From Bryobacterales bacterium (GTDB taxonomy: Bacteria; Acidobacteriota; Terriglobia; Bryobacterales; UBA6623), in the NCBI GenBank assembly GCA_028819255.1, contig JAPPMB010000034.1:1-64000 (forward strand): a stretch of 64,000 nucleotides of DNA, given 5' to 3'. The notes beneath the pieces were generated by a model. The model was given only the letters and a program-made list of their open reading frames with translations. It was not told where the DNA came from and made no database searches. Every line of letters begins with the position of its first letter. The stretch's first letter is position 1. The position numbers were made by a program, and so were the translations under genes. This document shows positions 17,305 through 24,340 of this stretch, one piece after another.

Positions 17305-17916
17305 CTAACCGATGCTCTCCGTCGGCTCGCGAGTCAGAAAGACACCGTATTTCTTCAACTCGTCCTCGTAGTAGTTCCGGTGGAGCACCTGCCATTCCTC
17401 GCTGCCTTCCGGAATCTCTCGCTTCTGCAGGGTGATCTTCCGCTTCGCCAAACGGTCACTCTTTTCCTCCAGCATGAGGATGTCCGTCAAATGGCGTTGA
17501 ATCTCGAGCCTCGTGGCGTTCCAGCCCTTGGTCAGCCGTGTTCCGGGAATGCGGGGCAATGTGGCCGCCATCTTGTGCGAGATCTCAAGCACCTTGTCGC
17601 GCGAGAGCTTCATGGTGCGCCTGCCCCTGCCGTCCGCAGCGGCGGAAACGACCTTGCGCTCAGCGAGAATCTTCCGCTTCACTCGGCTGAACATCTCGTG
17701 ATAGGAGATGTCCTGGTGCCTCATGTACTCGCTGTACTGGGACAGGAGGGCTCTCGCCTCGGCGTTGATCTCGTCCTCCAGGCTCAACTCATCCAGCACG
17801 ATGGACTCGAAATCCCTCGACACGCGGTCCAAGTCCCTGATTGTGCACGCCTGCTTGGCGAGGCGCTTTGCGACCTCCCTCGCCAGGAATTCTATGAACG
17901 GCACGGGGATCAGCAT
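17305..17916 (-). CDS. Tandem DUF507 protein (two family copies fused)
   Basis: The 203-residue protein holds two DUF507-like halves. Residues 1-90 start MLIPVPFIEFLAREVAKRL and contain LEDEINAEARALL and FSRVKRKILAERK. Residues 102-203 start MKLSRDKVLEISHKM and contain QKREIPEGSEEW and a YYEDELKKYG end. In relatives I recall these as two adjacent short genes; here the linker SAAADGRGRR joins them with no stop. The second half starts with Met, so internal initiation is possible. Function is unknown. It lies upstream of lysC on the same strand. Confidence 0.82.
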   Translation of the reverse strand: MLIPVPFIEFLAREVAKRLAKQACTIRDLDRVSRDFESIVLDELSLEDEINAEARALLSQYSEYMRHQDISYHEMFSRVKRKILAERKVVSAAADGRGRRTMKLSRDKVLEISHKMAATLPRIPGTRLTKGWNATRLEIQRHLTDILMLEEKSDRLAKRKITLQKREIPEGSEEWQVLHRNYYEDELKKYGVFLTREPTESIG

Positions 17917-18059
17917 CCCTTGAGTATTCAGTGTACCGAGTCGGCGGATCGTGTGTCCATTCGCCGGTCCAAGGGCATCGAGAACGCGATTCTCGGGTCC
18001 TGTCAGCGCTTCTGAAGTCGCCGGGCACCGACTCGGAGAGGGTTCGGTAGAGTCGGTAC

Positions 18060-18716
18060 ATGGCCAAGATCACGGCGCTCACGGAGGATCTCTGCAGGTA
18101 CATGCTGCGCAACCGAGCCGAGGAGGCTTCGGTGCTGCGCGACCTGCGCCGCGAAACGGAATCCAGTGTCGGGGATCAGGCCGGGATGATGATCTCAGAA
18201 GAGCAGGGCGTTCTGCTGCGGATTCTGACTGGAGCCCTCGCACCGCGCCTCGCGATCGAGATCGGAACGTTCACAGGCTACAGCTCCGCATGCATCGCGT
18301 CCGCCCTGCCGTCCGGCGGCAAGCTGATCTGCTGTGACCTCAGTGAGGAGTGGACGTCGATCGGCGTGCCCTACTGGCGGCGCTGCGGCGTTGCGGACCG
18401 GATCGAACTGCGGATCGCGGCGGCGCTCGACACGTTGGCGGCACTGCCCGAAGACACCGTCATCGACTTCGTGTTCCTCGACGCCGACAAGCACAACTAT
18501 GTCGCCTACTACGAGGCGATCCTGCCCGCACTGCGGCCGAACGGCCTGATCGCCGTCGACAACGTCATGTGGCACAACTGGAGCATGGACGCCGAGAACC
18601 AGGATCCGGAGACGGTCGGCATCCGCGAGTTCAACGACCACGTCCTTAGGGACAGCCGGGTCGAGAGCGTCATGCTCCATGTCGGAGACGGACTGACGCT
18701 CGTGCGCAAGCTCTGA
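18060..18716 (+). CDS. Class I SAM-dependent O-methyltransferase
   Basis: The 218-residue protein belongs to the caffeoyl-CoA/catechol O-methyltransferase-like family (Methyltransf_3). The SAM motif I is AIEIGTFTGYSSACIASAL near residues 64-82. The metal-binding block FVFLDADKHNYVAYYE is near residue 140, and the substrate loop VDNVMWHNW near 165. Such enzymes methylate hydroxyl groups of small aromatic acceptors using Mg2+. The actual acceptor is unknown. It is a single gene divergent from the DUF507 gene, with a palindromic hairpin just after its stop. Confidence 0.9.
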   Translation: MAKITALTEDLCRYMLRNRAEEASVLRDLRRETESSVGDQAGMMISEEQGVLLRILTGALAPRLAIEIGTFTGYSSACIASALPSGGKLICCDLSEEWTSIGVPYWRRCGVADRIELRIAAALDTLAALPEDTVIDFVFLDADKHNYVAYYEAILPALRPNGLIAVDNVMWHNWSMDAENQDPETVGIREFNDHVLRDSRVESVMLHVGDGLTLVRKL

Positions 18717-18723
18717 CCGGGCG

Positions 18724-18737
18724 GACAGGCGCCTGTC
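18724..18737. terminator. Perfect 14-bp palindrome in a convergent gap
   Basis: The sequence gacaggcgcctgtc is its own reverse complement. It sits 8 nt after the methyltransferase stop and 14 nt before the stop of the convergent enolase-family gene. The position suggests a bidirectional termination hairpin, although no T-run follows. Confidence 0.3.
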
Positions 18738-18750
18738 GGCACGGGACGGT

Positions 18751-19974
18751 TCAGCCGATATCGAGGAGGCTGTCCCGAACGCGGTCCTCCGGGACCCTGA
18801 TTCCCAGGCCGGGCGTTTCCGGCACGGTAACCGTCACTCCGTCCATCCGAATGTCTTCCGCCAGAAGGTCTGCAAGAAACTGCGGTCCGTTGAGCTCCGG
18901 AGGCAGCAGCAGGTCCAGCGTGGAGTAGAGATGTACCGACGCCATGAGGCTGACGCCCGCATCCGTGAGGCCGCTGCCCAGCAGCCCGAGGCCGTGAGCC
19001 TCGGCGACCACCGCACTCTTCGCGCAGTTCGTGATCCCTCCGCTCTTGGCGACCTTAAGGACCACCAGGTCCGCGGCACGCATCTCCGCGGCGCGGGCGA
19101 CATCGAAAGAGGAGAAGCACCCTTCATCGATCGCCACGGGAAACGGGCTCTTCTCGCGAGCACGCCGCAGGCCCATCCAGTCCTCGCTGCGGACCGGCTG
19201 CTCGAAGCAGCGGATATTGTCGAACTCGGCCAATGCATCAAGGAATCGCTCCAGCTGAATCGGCTGGTAGGACTGGTTCGCATCCAGCCAGACGTCGATC
19301 TCAGGCCGCGCCCGCACGATGGACTCCAGCCGCCGGATGTCCTCGTCGGCGCTTCCGGCGACCTTCACCTTGAAGCAGCGGCAGGCAGGCCAGCGCACGA
19401 CTTCCTCCGCCATCGCCTCCGGAGAGTCAATGCTCACGGCATAGCAGAGTTCCACCGTCTCCCGCAGCTTGCCGCCCAAGAGCCGGTGGACCGGCACGCC
19501 CGCCACCTGCCCGGCCAAGTCCAGGAATGCAATTTCCAGTGCGCTCTTGGCGAACGGCGCCCCGTTGCTGACCGCCGGACGAATCGTCTCGTCCATCTGC
19601 TTCTTGAGGGAATTCCACTCGAACGGAGTTCTCCCAATCGCCATGGGGGCGAGATAGTGCCGCAGTGTTCCGACGACCGCCTCGATCGTCTCGTACGACC
19701 ATGCCGGGATGGTGAGTGTCATGCCCCAGCCGACGTGGCCGTCCTCCGTCTCCGCCCTGACCATCACGTACCGGCCGGGCTTTGCCTTGCCGCCGACCGT
19801 GCCGACTCCAATCTTGAACTGCGTCTGGAACTGGATGCCGACCGGCAGCACATCCACCTTCCGGATGCGCGAGCCGGGCTTCGGGGTGCTCGCCGCGCCG
19901 AGCGCGGATGCCGTCGCCAGGCCGGCGCCGCCGCCCGCAAACAGACGTGTGAAGGATCTACGATTCGTGGTCAT
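18751..19974 (-). CDS. Tat-exported enolase-superfamily enzyme (MLE-like subgroup)
   Basis: The 407-residue protein starts with a twin-arginine signal (NRRSFTRLFAGGG). The enolase fold follows with the lysine pair in CFKVKVAG, metal ligands in WLDANQSY, CFEQPV and AIDEGCFS, and the second catalytic lysine in VLKVAKSGG. A KxK motif plus an opposite Lys is typical of the muconate-lactonizing/dipeptide-epimerase branch. The reaction cannot be assigned: cycloisomerase, epimerase or dehydratase are all possible. Tat export of this superfamily is unusual in most phyla, but two other members in this window also carry leader sequences. Confidence 0.88.
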   Translation of the reverse strand: MTTNRRSFTRLFAGGGAGLATASALGAASTPKPGSRIRKVDVLPVGIQFQTQFKIGVGTVGGKAKPGRYVMVRAETEDGHVGWGMTLTIPAWSYETIEAVVGTLRHYLAPMAIGRTPFEWNSLKKQMDETIRPAVSNGAPFAKSALEIAFLDLAGQVAGVPVHRLLGGKLRETVELCYAVSIDSPEAMAEEVVRWPACRCFKVKVAGSADEDIRRLESIVRARPEIDVWLDANQSYQPIQLERFLDALAEFDNIRCFEQPVRSEDWMGLRRAREKSPFPVAIDEGCFSSFDVARAAEMRAADLVVLKVAKSGGITNCAKSAVVAEAHGLGLLGSGLTDAGVSLMASVHLYSTLDLLLPPELNGPQFLADLLAEDIRMDGVTVTVPETPGLGIRVPEDRVRDSLLDIG

Positions 19975-20088
19975 GGAGTGCTCGGCCGGTCAACATCGGT
20001 TGCCTCCGCAGGTAGATTCTACAGGGAAGGGAAGTCTCGGCCTCCCATGAGGGTCGATCGCCGGCCACGAACGCCGCTCGGGGACCGA

Positions 20089-21003
20089 CTAACTCCGGCC
20101 CACCTGCACTCCTTCGCTCGTGAGCCGGACCCGCCGGACCTGGCCGCTGGAGCCGACCGGCGCCTGCTCCCGGCCGTTGATCCGCAGCACCACACCACCA
20201 GCGTTCCCGAGCATGAGCTCTACGGAAGCCTCGGCTCGGGCCTGCCACCGCTCGCCGGGCTGCAGAACGAATTCGCGTCTCGAGGTGCCGTCGGAAACTG
20301 CGCGGATCCAGACCTGTTCCGTCGCAAGGACTTCCACGTGGAGCGAGCTCTGCGGAGGAGTGGCCGCGGCCCGCTCAGTCCGGGCCGCCGCCGCAGCTGT
20401 CGGGACACGATCGGCGGCTACGGGAGCCGGAGCCGGGACGGACTGGCCTTGGAGAGTGGTTGTTGGGGCGTTGCGGACCGCCTCCGGCGATTCCCCGGAT
20501 CCCCCGTCCAGTGTCTCCGCAACGGCGGCCGGCACCGAAACGGCGTCAGACCCAAGACCACCGTCCGCCGCAGACCGGGTGTATCTGTAGGCCCAGTACA
20601 AGCCGCCCGCGAGGACCACCGCCAAGGCCACCTTTCCGACAAGGCCAGCACTCTTCCCCATGGCGGCGCGGACACGTGAGAGTGCCCGAATCCAGAAGTA
20701 CATTTTCGAGCGGGACGGAATCGAACGCGCCGTTGCCGGACCCGCCTCGCCACTCTCCCGGAGTTCCTTGCGGAGCGCCCGCCGGTCTGTCGCCTTGAAT
20801 TCAAGGTCCAAAGCGCTCGCGTACTGGTGCAGGAAGTTGACCACGAAGAACTGGCCGGGCAGCTGGTCATGGCGGCCGGCCTCAAGGGACTTCAGGAATT
20901 CGGGCCGGATCTTCGTGACGCTGGCGACTTCCTCGACACTCATGTTCTTCTCGAGTCTCGTATTTCGAAGCAATTCTCCGACTTGTGGCAAACTCACCGG
21001 CAC
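20089..21003 (-). CDS. RodZ-like protein: helix-turn-helix, one TM helix, DUF4115
   Basis: I place the start at the GTG at 21003, giving 304 residues; the frame is open further up but reads as unrelated sequence. Residues about 4-70 form an HTH_25 domain (LPQVGELLRNTRLEKNMSVE, then LEAGRHDQLPGQFFVVNFL). One TM helix lies near 121-140. A Pro/Ala-rich periplasmic linker leads to a C-terminal DUF4115-like domain (VEVLATEQVWIRAVSDGTSR). RodZ links MreB to the cell-wall elongation machinery. No mre genes are adjacent, so the symbol is withheld. Confidence 0.85.
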   Translation of the reverse strand: MPVSLPQVGELLRNTRLEKNMSVEEVASVTKIRPEFLKSLEAGRHDQLPGQFFVVNFLHQYASALDLEFKATDRRALRKELRESGEAGPATARSIPSRSKMYFWIRALSRVRAAMGKSAGLVGKVALAVVLAGGLYWAYRYTRSAADGGLGSDAVSVPAAVAETLDGGSGESPEAVRNAPTTTLQGQSVPAPAPVAADRVPTAAAAARTERAAATPPQSSLHVEVLATEQVWIRAVSDGTSRREFVLQPGERWQARAEASVELMLGNAGGVVLRINGREQAPVGSSGQVRRVRLTSEGVQVGRS

Positions 21004-21162
21004 TTGTTTTGATTGTAGGCGATCCGGTCCACGGACGGCCAACCATGTTGCGTTCCCCGCCTGAGCGCATGACAGCGGGAGGCTCCGGCCGTCAAGATGC
21101 TCTAACGTAGGGAGACGCTCCATCGGCGGCTTCCGAGAGTCCCCGAGCCCTACTCCACTCCA

Positions 21163-22137
21163 ATGCCAGAGGAGCCTGCGCCCCCACCGACTTCGGATGG
21201 TCTCTGTCCGGGCTGCCTGACGGAAGCCCACTGGGTCGTTGCCCAGGGCTCGGACAGGTTCTTCGGCAAGACCACCGACCAATTCAGCCTTGTGGAGTGC
21301 TGCAACTGCGGCCTTGTCCGGCTGAACCCGTTTCCGACCGAGGTCCAGCTCAAGGCCTTCTCAAATGGATTGCCTTGGTGGGAGTCGACGCAGGCGAGTG
21401 AGGGCAGGATTCTCAGGGCGCTCCGTGCCATGGCGTTCCGGGGCCAGATGCGGTTCATTCTGGGCGCCCAGGTCCGGCGCATGCCGACTCTCGACGTGAG
21501 CGGAGGGGGCGCGCCGCATGTCAGCGTGCTGCAGGATCTGGGTCTCGCGGTCGAGAAAGCAGACATTGCGAACGTCCGAGTGCAGCAAGCCCGCATCCCG
21601 CGGGCCGAGCCTGCAACCGCGGCCGCAGGGGCTGTTGCCGCGTACGCCCGTCGATCCTTTGGAACGATTGTCGCGCTGCACGTGGTCGAGCATCTGAGGG
21701 ACCCGTGGTCCGCACTCGCGATGCTCCGCGACCTCCTCGACGACGACGGCAGCATCGTCGTTCAGGTTCCGGATGCCTCCTCGTGGGAAGCCTTGTTGCT
21801 GGGAGAGCGCTGGAACGGCTTCGACATTCCGCGCCATCCGGTTTCCTTTCGCGAGGAGAATCTGGAGGCCTTGCTGGAGGCGTGCGGGTACCAGGTCCTG
21901 CGCCGCAAGCGGTTCTGGCTCGCTCAGGGCCCTGCGGGCCTCGCCACCAGCCTATGCCCGGGACTGGCTCCGGCGGTTCGGCACGGACGAGGAATGACTG
22001 AACGCGGATACCTGCGGGTCCTCAAGGACCTGGCGCATCGGTCGATCGTGGTGGGGGTGATGCCATTGACGCTGCTGGCCGCGTCGGCCGGGATCGGATC
22101 CTCCATAATGATGGAGGCTCGCAAGGCGGATCGCTAG
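21163..22137 (+). CDS. SAM-dependent methyltransferase with N-terminal zinc ribbon
   Basis: The 324-residue protein begins with a zinc-ribbon-like pair (CPGC near residue 15, CCNCGLV near 47). A Methyltransf_23-type domain follows: a motif I-like LDVSGGGAPHVSVLQDLG near 111, LHVVEHLRDPWSAL near 170 and DDDGSIVVQVPDASSWE near 190. Motif I is less canonical than usual (S-GGG). The layout resembles methyltransferases of O-antigen or sugar modification. The C-terminus has a hydrophobic stretch (VVGVMPLTLLAASAGIGSS) that could touch the membrane. The target is unknown. Confidence 0.85.
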   Translation: MPEEPAPPPTSDGLCPGCLTEAHWVVAQGSDRFFGKTTDQFSLVECCNCGLVRLNPFPTEVQLKAFSNGLPWWESTQASEGRILRALRAMAFRGQMRFILGAQVRRMPTLDVSGGGAPHVSVLQDLGLAVEKADIANVRVQQARIPRAEPATAAAGAVAAYARRSFGTIVALHVVEHLRDPWSALAMLRDLLDDDGSIVVQVPDASSWEALLLGERWNGFDIPRHPVSFREENLEALLEACGYQVLRRKRFWLAQGPAGLATSLCPGLAPAVRHGRGMTERGYLRVLKDLAHRSIVVGVMPLTLLAASAGIGSSIMMEARKADR

Positions 22138-22167
22138 CCGAGACGCGCACCGCCGCCGAACCCAGCG

Positions 22168-23121
22168 ATGTGCGCTCTCCACAGACGCAGACCGCGATTC
22201 GCCAGGCGCTTCGGCCTCGCTTCCGGCATGCTGCTGTGCTGGGGGCTAGTGTTCAGCACCGGGGAGGCCTGGGGCCAGACCGGAGGTGCGAAGGATCCTC
22301 CTGCCGAGTACGTGCTCGCGGGACAGGCGGCGCTGAACTGGACTCGTCGCTTCGTGGAACTCGGTCCGCGGCCCGCCGGATCGTCGGCGCTGGCCACGCA
22401 GACCGCGACGATGGCCGAGGCGCTCGGCGAGATGTCCTGCACCGTGGAAATCAATGAATTCGTTGCCGCGACTCCCGTCGGGGCGCTTCCCATGCGCAAC
22501 GTGATTGCGCGATTCGGTCCTCCGTCTCCGGACAAGGTCGTAGTGGTCTCGGGCCACTACGACACGTTGCGCAAGGAGGGGTTCCTCGGGGCGAACGACG
22601 GGGGCTCTTCGGCGGGGCTCCTGATGGCGCTGGCGGAGCGCCTGGACGCCTGCGTCCCGGGACCCGTCTGGATCGTTTTCTTTGACGGAGAGGAAGCCAC
22701 TGTCGCCTGGCGCGGCCTCGACAACACCTACGGCAGCCGCCACCTGGCGAACAAGTGGGCCGATGACGGGACGTTGGAGAAGATCCGCGCCCTGATCAAC
22801 GTCGACATGATCGGCGACAGCGACTTGCAGTTGGTCTACGAGGGGAACTCGGACCCGAGCCTGAGGGAAGCGGTGTGGAAGCTGGCGGGCGAGCTCGGCT
22901 ACCGGGACGCATTCCCAAGAGAGGTCGGCTACATCTCCGACGACCACATCCCGTTCCGGCGCCTCGGTGTCCGGAGCCTCAACCTGATTGACTTCACCTT
23001 CGGTCCGGACAACTCGTACTGGCACACCGACGAGGATACGCTCGACAAGCTCCACGCCCGCAGCTTTGCCACCGTGCTGCACGTCGTCGAAGCCGCCGTG
23101 AGCCGTCTGCTCGCGGACTGA
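22168..23121 (+). CDS. Exported M28-family zinc peptidase / glutaminyl cyclase-like
   Basis: The 317-residue protein starts with a signal peptide (basic MCALHRRRPRFARRF, then a hydrophobic stretch to about residue 36, ending EAWGQ). M28 zinc ligands are visible in order: VVVSGHYDT (His), GANDGGSSAG (Asp), FFDGEEA (Glu), VDMIGD (Asp) and YWHTDEDT (His). It is close to secreted glutaminyl-peptide cyclotransferases as well as aminopeptidases, and sequence alone does not choose. It lies 30 nt after the methyltransferase and only 9 nt from the convergent enolase-family gene. Confidence 0.9.
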   Translation: MCALHRRRPRFARRFGLASGMLLCWGLVFSTGEAWGQTGGAKDPPAEYVLAGQAALNWTRRFVELGPRPAGSSALATQTATMAEALGEMSCTVEINEFVAATPVGALPMRNVIARFGPPSPDKVVVVSGHYDTLRKEGFLGANDGGSSAGLLMALAERLDACVPGPVWIVFFDGEEATVAWRGLDNTYGSRHLANKWADDGTLEKIRALINVDMIGDSDLQLVYEGNSDPSLREAVWKLAGELGYRDAFPREVGYISDDHIPFRRLGVRSLNLIDFTFGPDNSYWHTDEDTLDKLHARSFATVLHVVEAAVSRLLAD

Positions 23122-23130
23122 CCGGAAGGG

Positions 23131-24333
23131 TCAGCCGTCGAACCGTGTCCATCGGGCGGGGTTGAGTTCGTATCCGATGCCGGGCCTGTCCGATACGGTC
23201 AGGAAGCCCGACTCCACCCTCTCAGCCGGCACCACGGTGTCCGCCCGCCACGGCACCTCGCCGTATGCCATTTCGAGGATGGTGAAGTTGGGCAGCGTCG
23301 CGCAGACATGCGCTGCCGCCATGTTCCCAATCGGGCTGGCGGGACCGTGCGGCGAACACGCCAGACCGGCCGCTTCGGCCATGGCTGCGATCTTCTTGAG
23401 CTCGAACATGCCTCCGCAGTACTTCACGTCGGGCATGACCGTGTCGACGGCGCCGGATCGAATGTAGTCGTAGAACGCGCCTGCGCCCCACAGGGACTCG
23501 CCGCCGGCGGTCTGGACATGGGTGGCGTCGTTGAACCGCCTGAGATCATCGACACCACGGCACATTTCCTCCATCCAGTAGAGGCGGAGTGATTCGAGCC
23601 GCCGCCCAACCTCGATGGCCTGGCTCGCGCTAAAGCGGCTGTGCCCGTCGACGAGCAGGTCGCGGTCCGGCCCGATCGCTTGCCTGACGGCCCGGACGAA
23701 GCCGATTCCACGGCTGACGCCCTCCCTGAATCGGGCCGGAACAGTCTCGTTCCTCGACATGTGGTCGAACGGAGCGAGCTTGAACGCGTCGAATCCCGCC
23801 GTCGCACCGCGCAGGGCATTGGCTGCGAAGCCCTCGGCCGTGCGGTCGTCGCCCCGCGTGGCGCGGTTGATGTTGGCATAGTTTCGGATCCTCGTGCGGA
23901 GCGCCCCCCCGAGGAGCTCGTAGCAGGGCAGTCCCAGGAGCTTGCCCTGCAGGTCCCACATGCACTGCTCGACCGCAGAGCACGCTGCGGCCGTGGGCCG
24001 CGAGTCGGACGGCGCGGCTTCCGCGACCGCGGACATTGCCGCCGCTCTCAACCGCTCGACTTCGAAGGGGCTGCGACCCCGGATGAAGTCGAGCAGGCGT
24101 CTTGCGACCGCCGATCCCGTTACGGGAACACGCTCGCCGGCGGACGCGTCGCCCAGTCCGGTCAGGCCGTCCGAGGTGGCGAGCTCAAGAGCCACCCACG
24201 CGCGGGGGCCCACCCGCGTGGAATAGATGGCAACGCTCTCAATCGAGGCACCCTTTGCAGAGGAGGGGCGATAGGCGCCCGAAACGAAGAGCCCGGCCAA
24301 ACCGAGACAGCCACGCCGTGTCATGATGGTCAC
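23131..24333 (-). CDS. Tat-exported enolase-superfamily enzyme (mandelate racemase-like)
   Basis: The 400-residue protein starts MTIMTRRGCLGLAGLF, a twin-arginine leader. Metal ligands appear in LLVDGHSRFS, YWMEEMCRG and TAGGESLWG. Asp in VMPDVKYCGGM and His in ACSPHGPASP form the His-Asp dyad of the mandelate racemase branch, which includes many acid-sugar dehydratases. The substrate is unassigned. It is divergent from the receptor gene at 24341 with only 7 nt between the starts, so their promoters overlap the neighbouring coding regions and the two may be coregulated. Confidence 0.88.
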   Translation of the reverse strand: MTIMTRRGCLGLAGLFVSGAYRPSSAKGASIESVAIYSTRVGPRAWVALELATSDGLTGLGDASAGERVPVTGSAVARRLLDFIRGRSPFEVERLRAAAMSAVAEAAPSDSRPTAAACSAVEQCMWDLQGKLLGLPCYELLGGALRTRIRNYANINRATRGDDRTAEGFAANALRGATAGFDAFKLAPFDHMSRNETVPARFREGVSRGIGFVRAVRQAIGPDRDLLVDGHSRFSASQAIEVGRRLESLRLYWMEEMCRGVDDLRRFNDATHVQTAGGESLWGAGAFYDYIRSGAVDTVMPDVKYCGGMFELKKIAAMAEAAGLACSPHGPASPIGNMAAAHVCATLPNFTILEMAYGEVPWRADTVVPAERVESGFLTVSDRPGIGYELNPARWTRFDG

Positions 24334-24340
24334 AGTCTAG

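Noticed and set aside
16045-18015. A 656-residue open frame on + over lysC and the DUF507 gene
   Set aside because: The - strand genes have clear families; the + translation is Gln/Arg-rich and has none.
18931-20679. A 582-residue open frame on + across the enolase-family and RodZ-like genes
   Set aside because: It spans two oppositely oriented recognised genes and has no motif.
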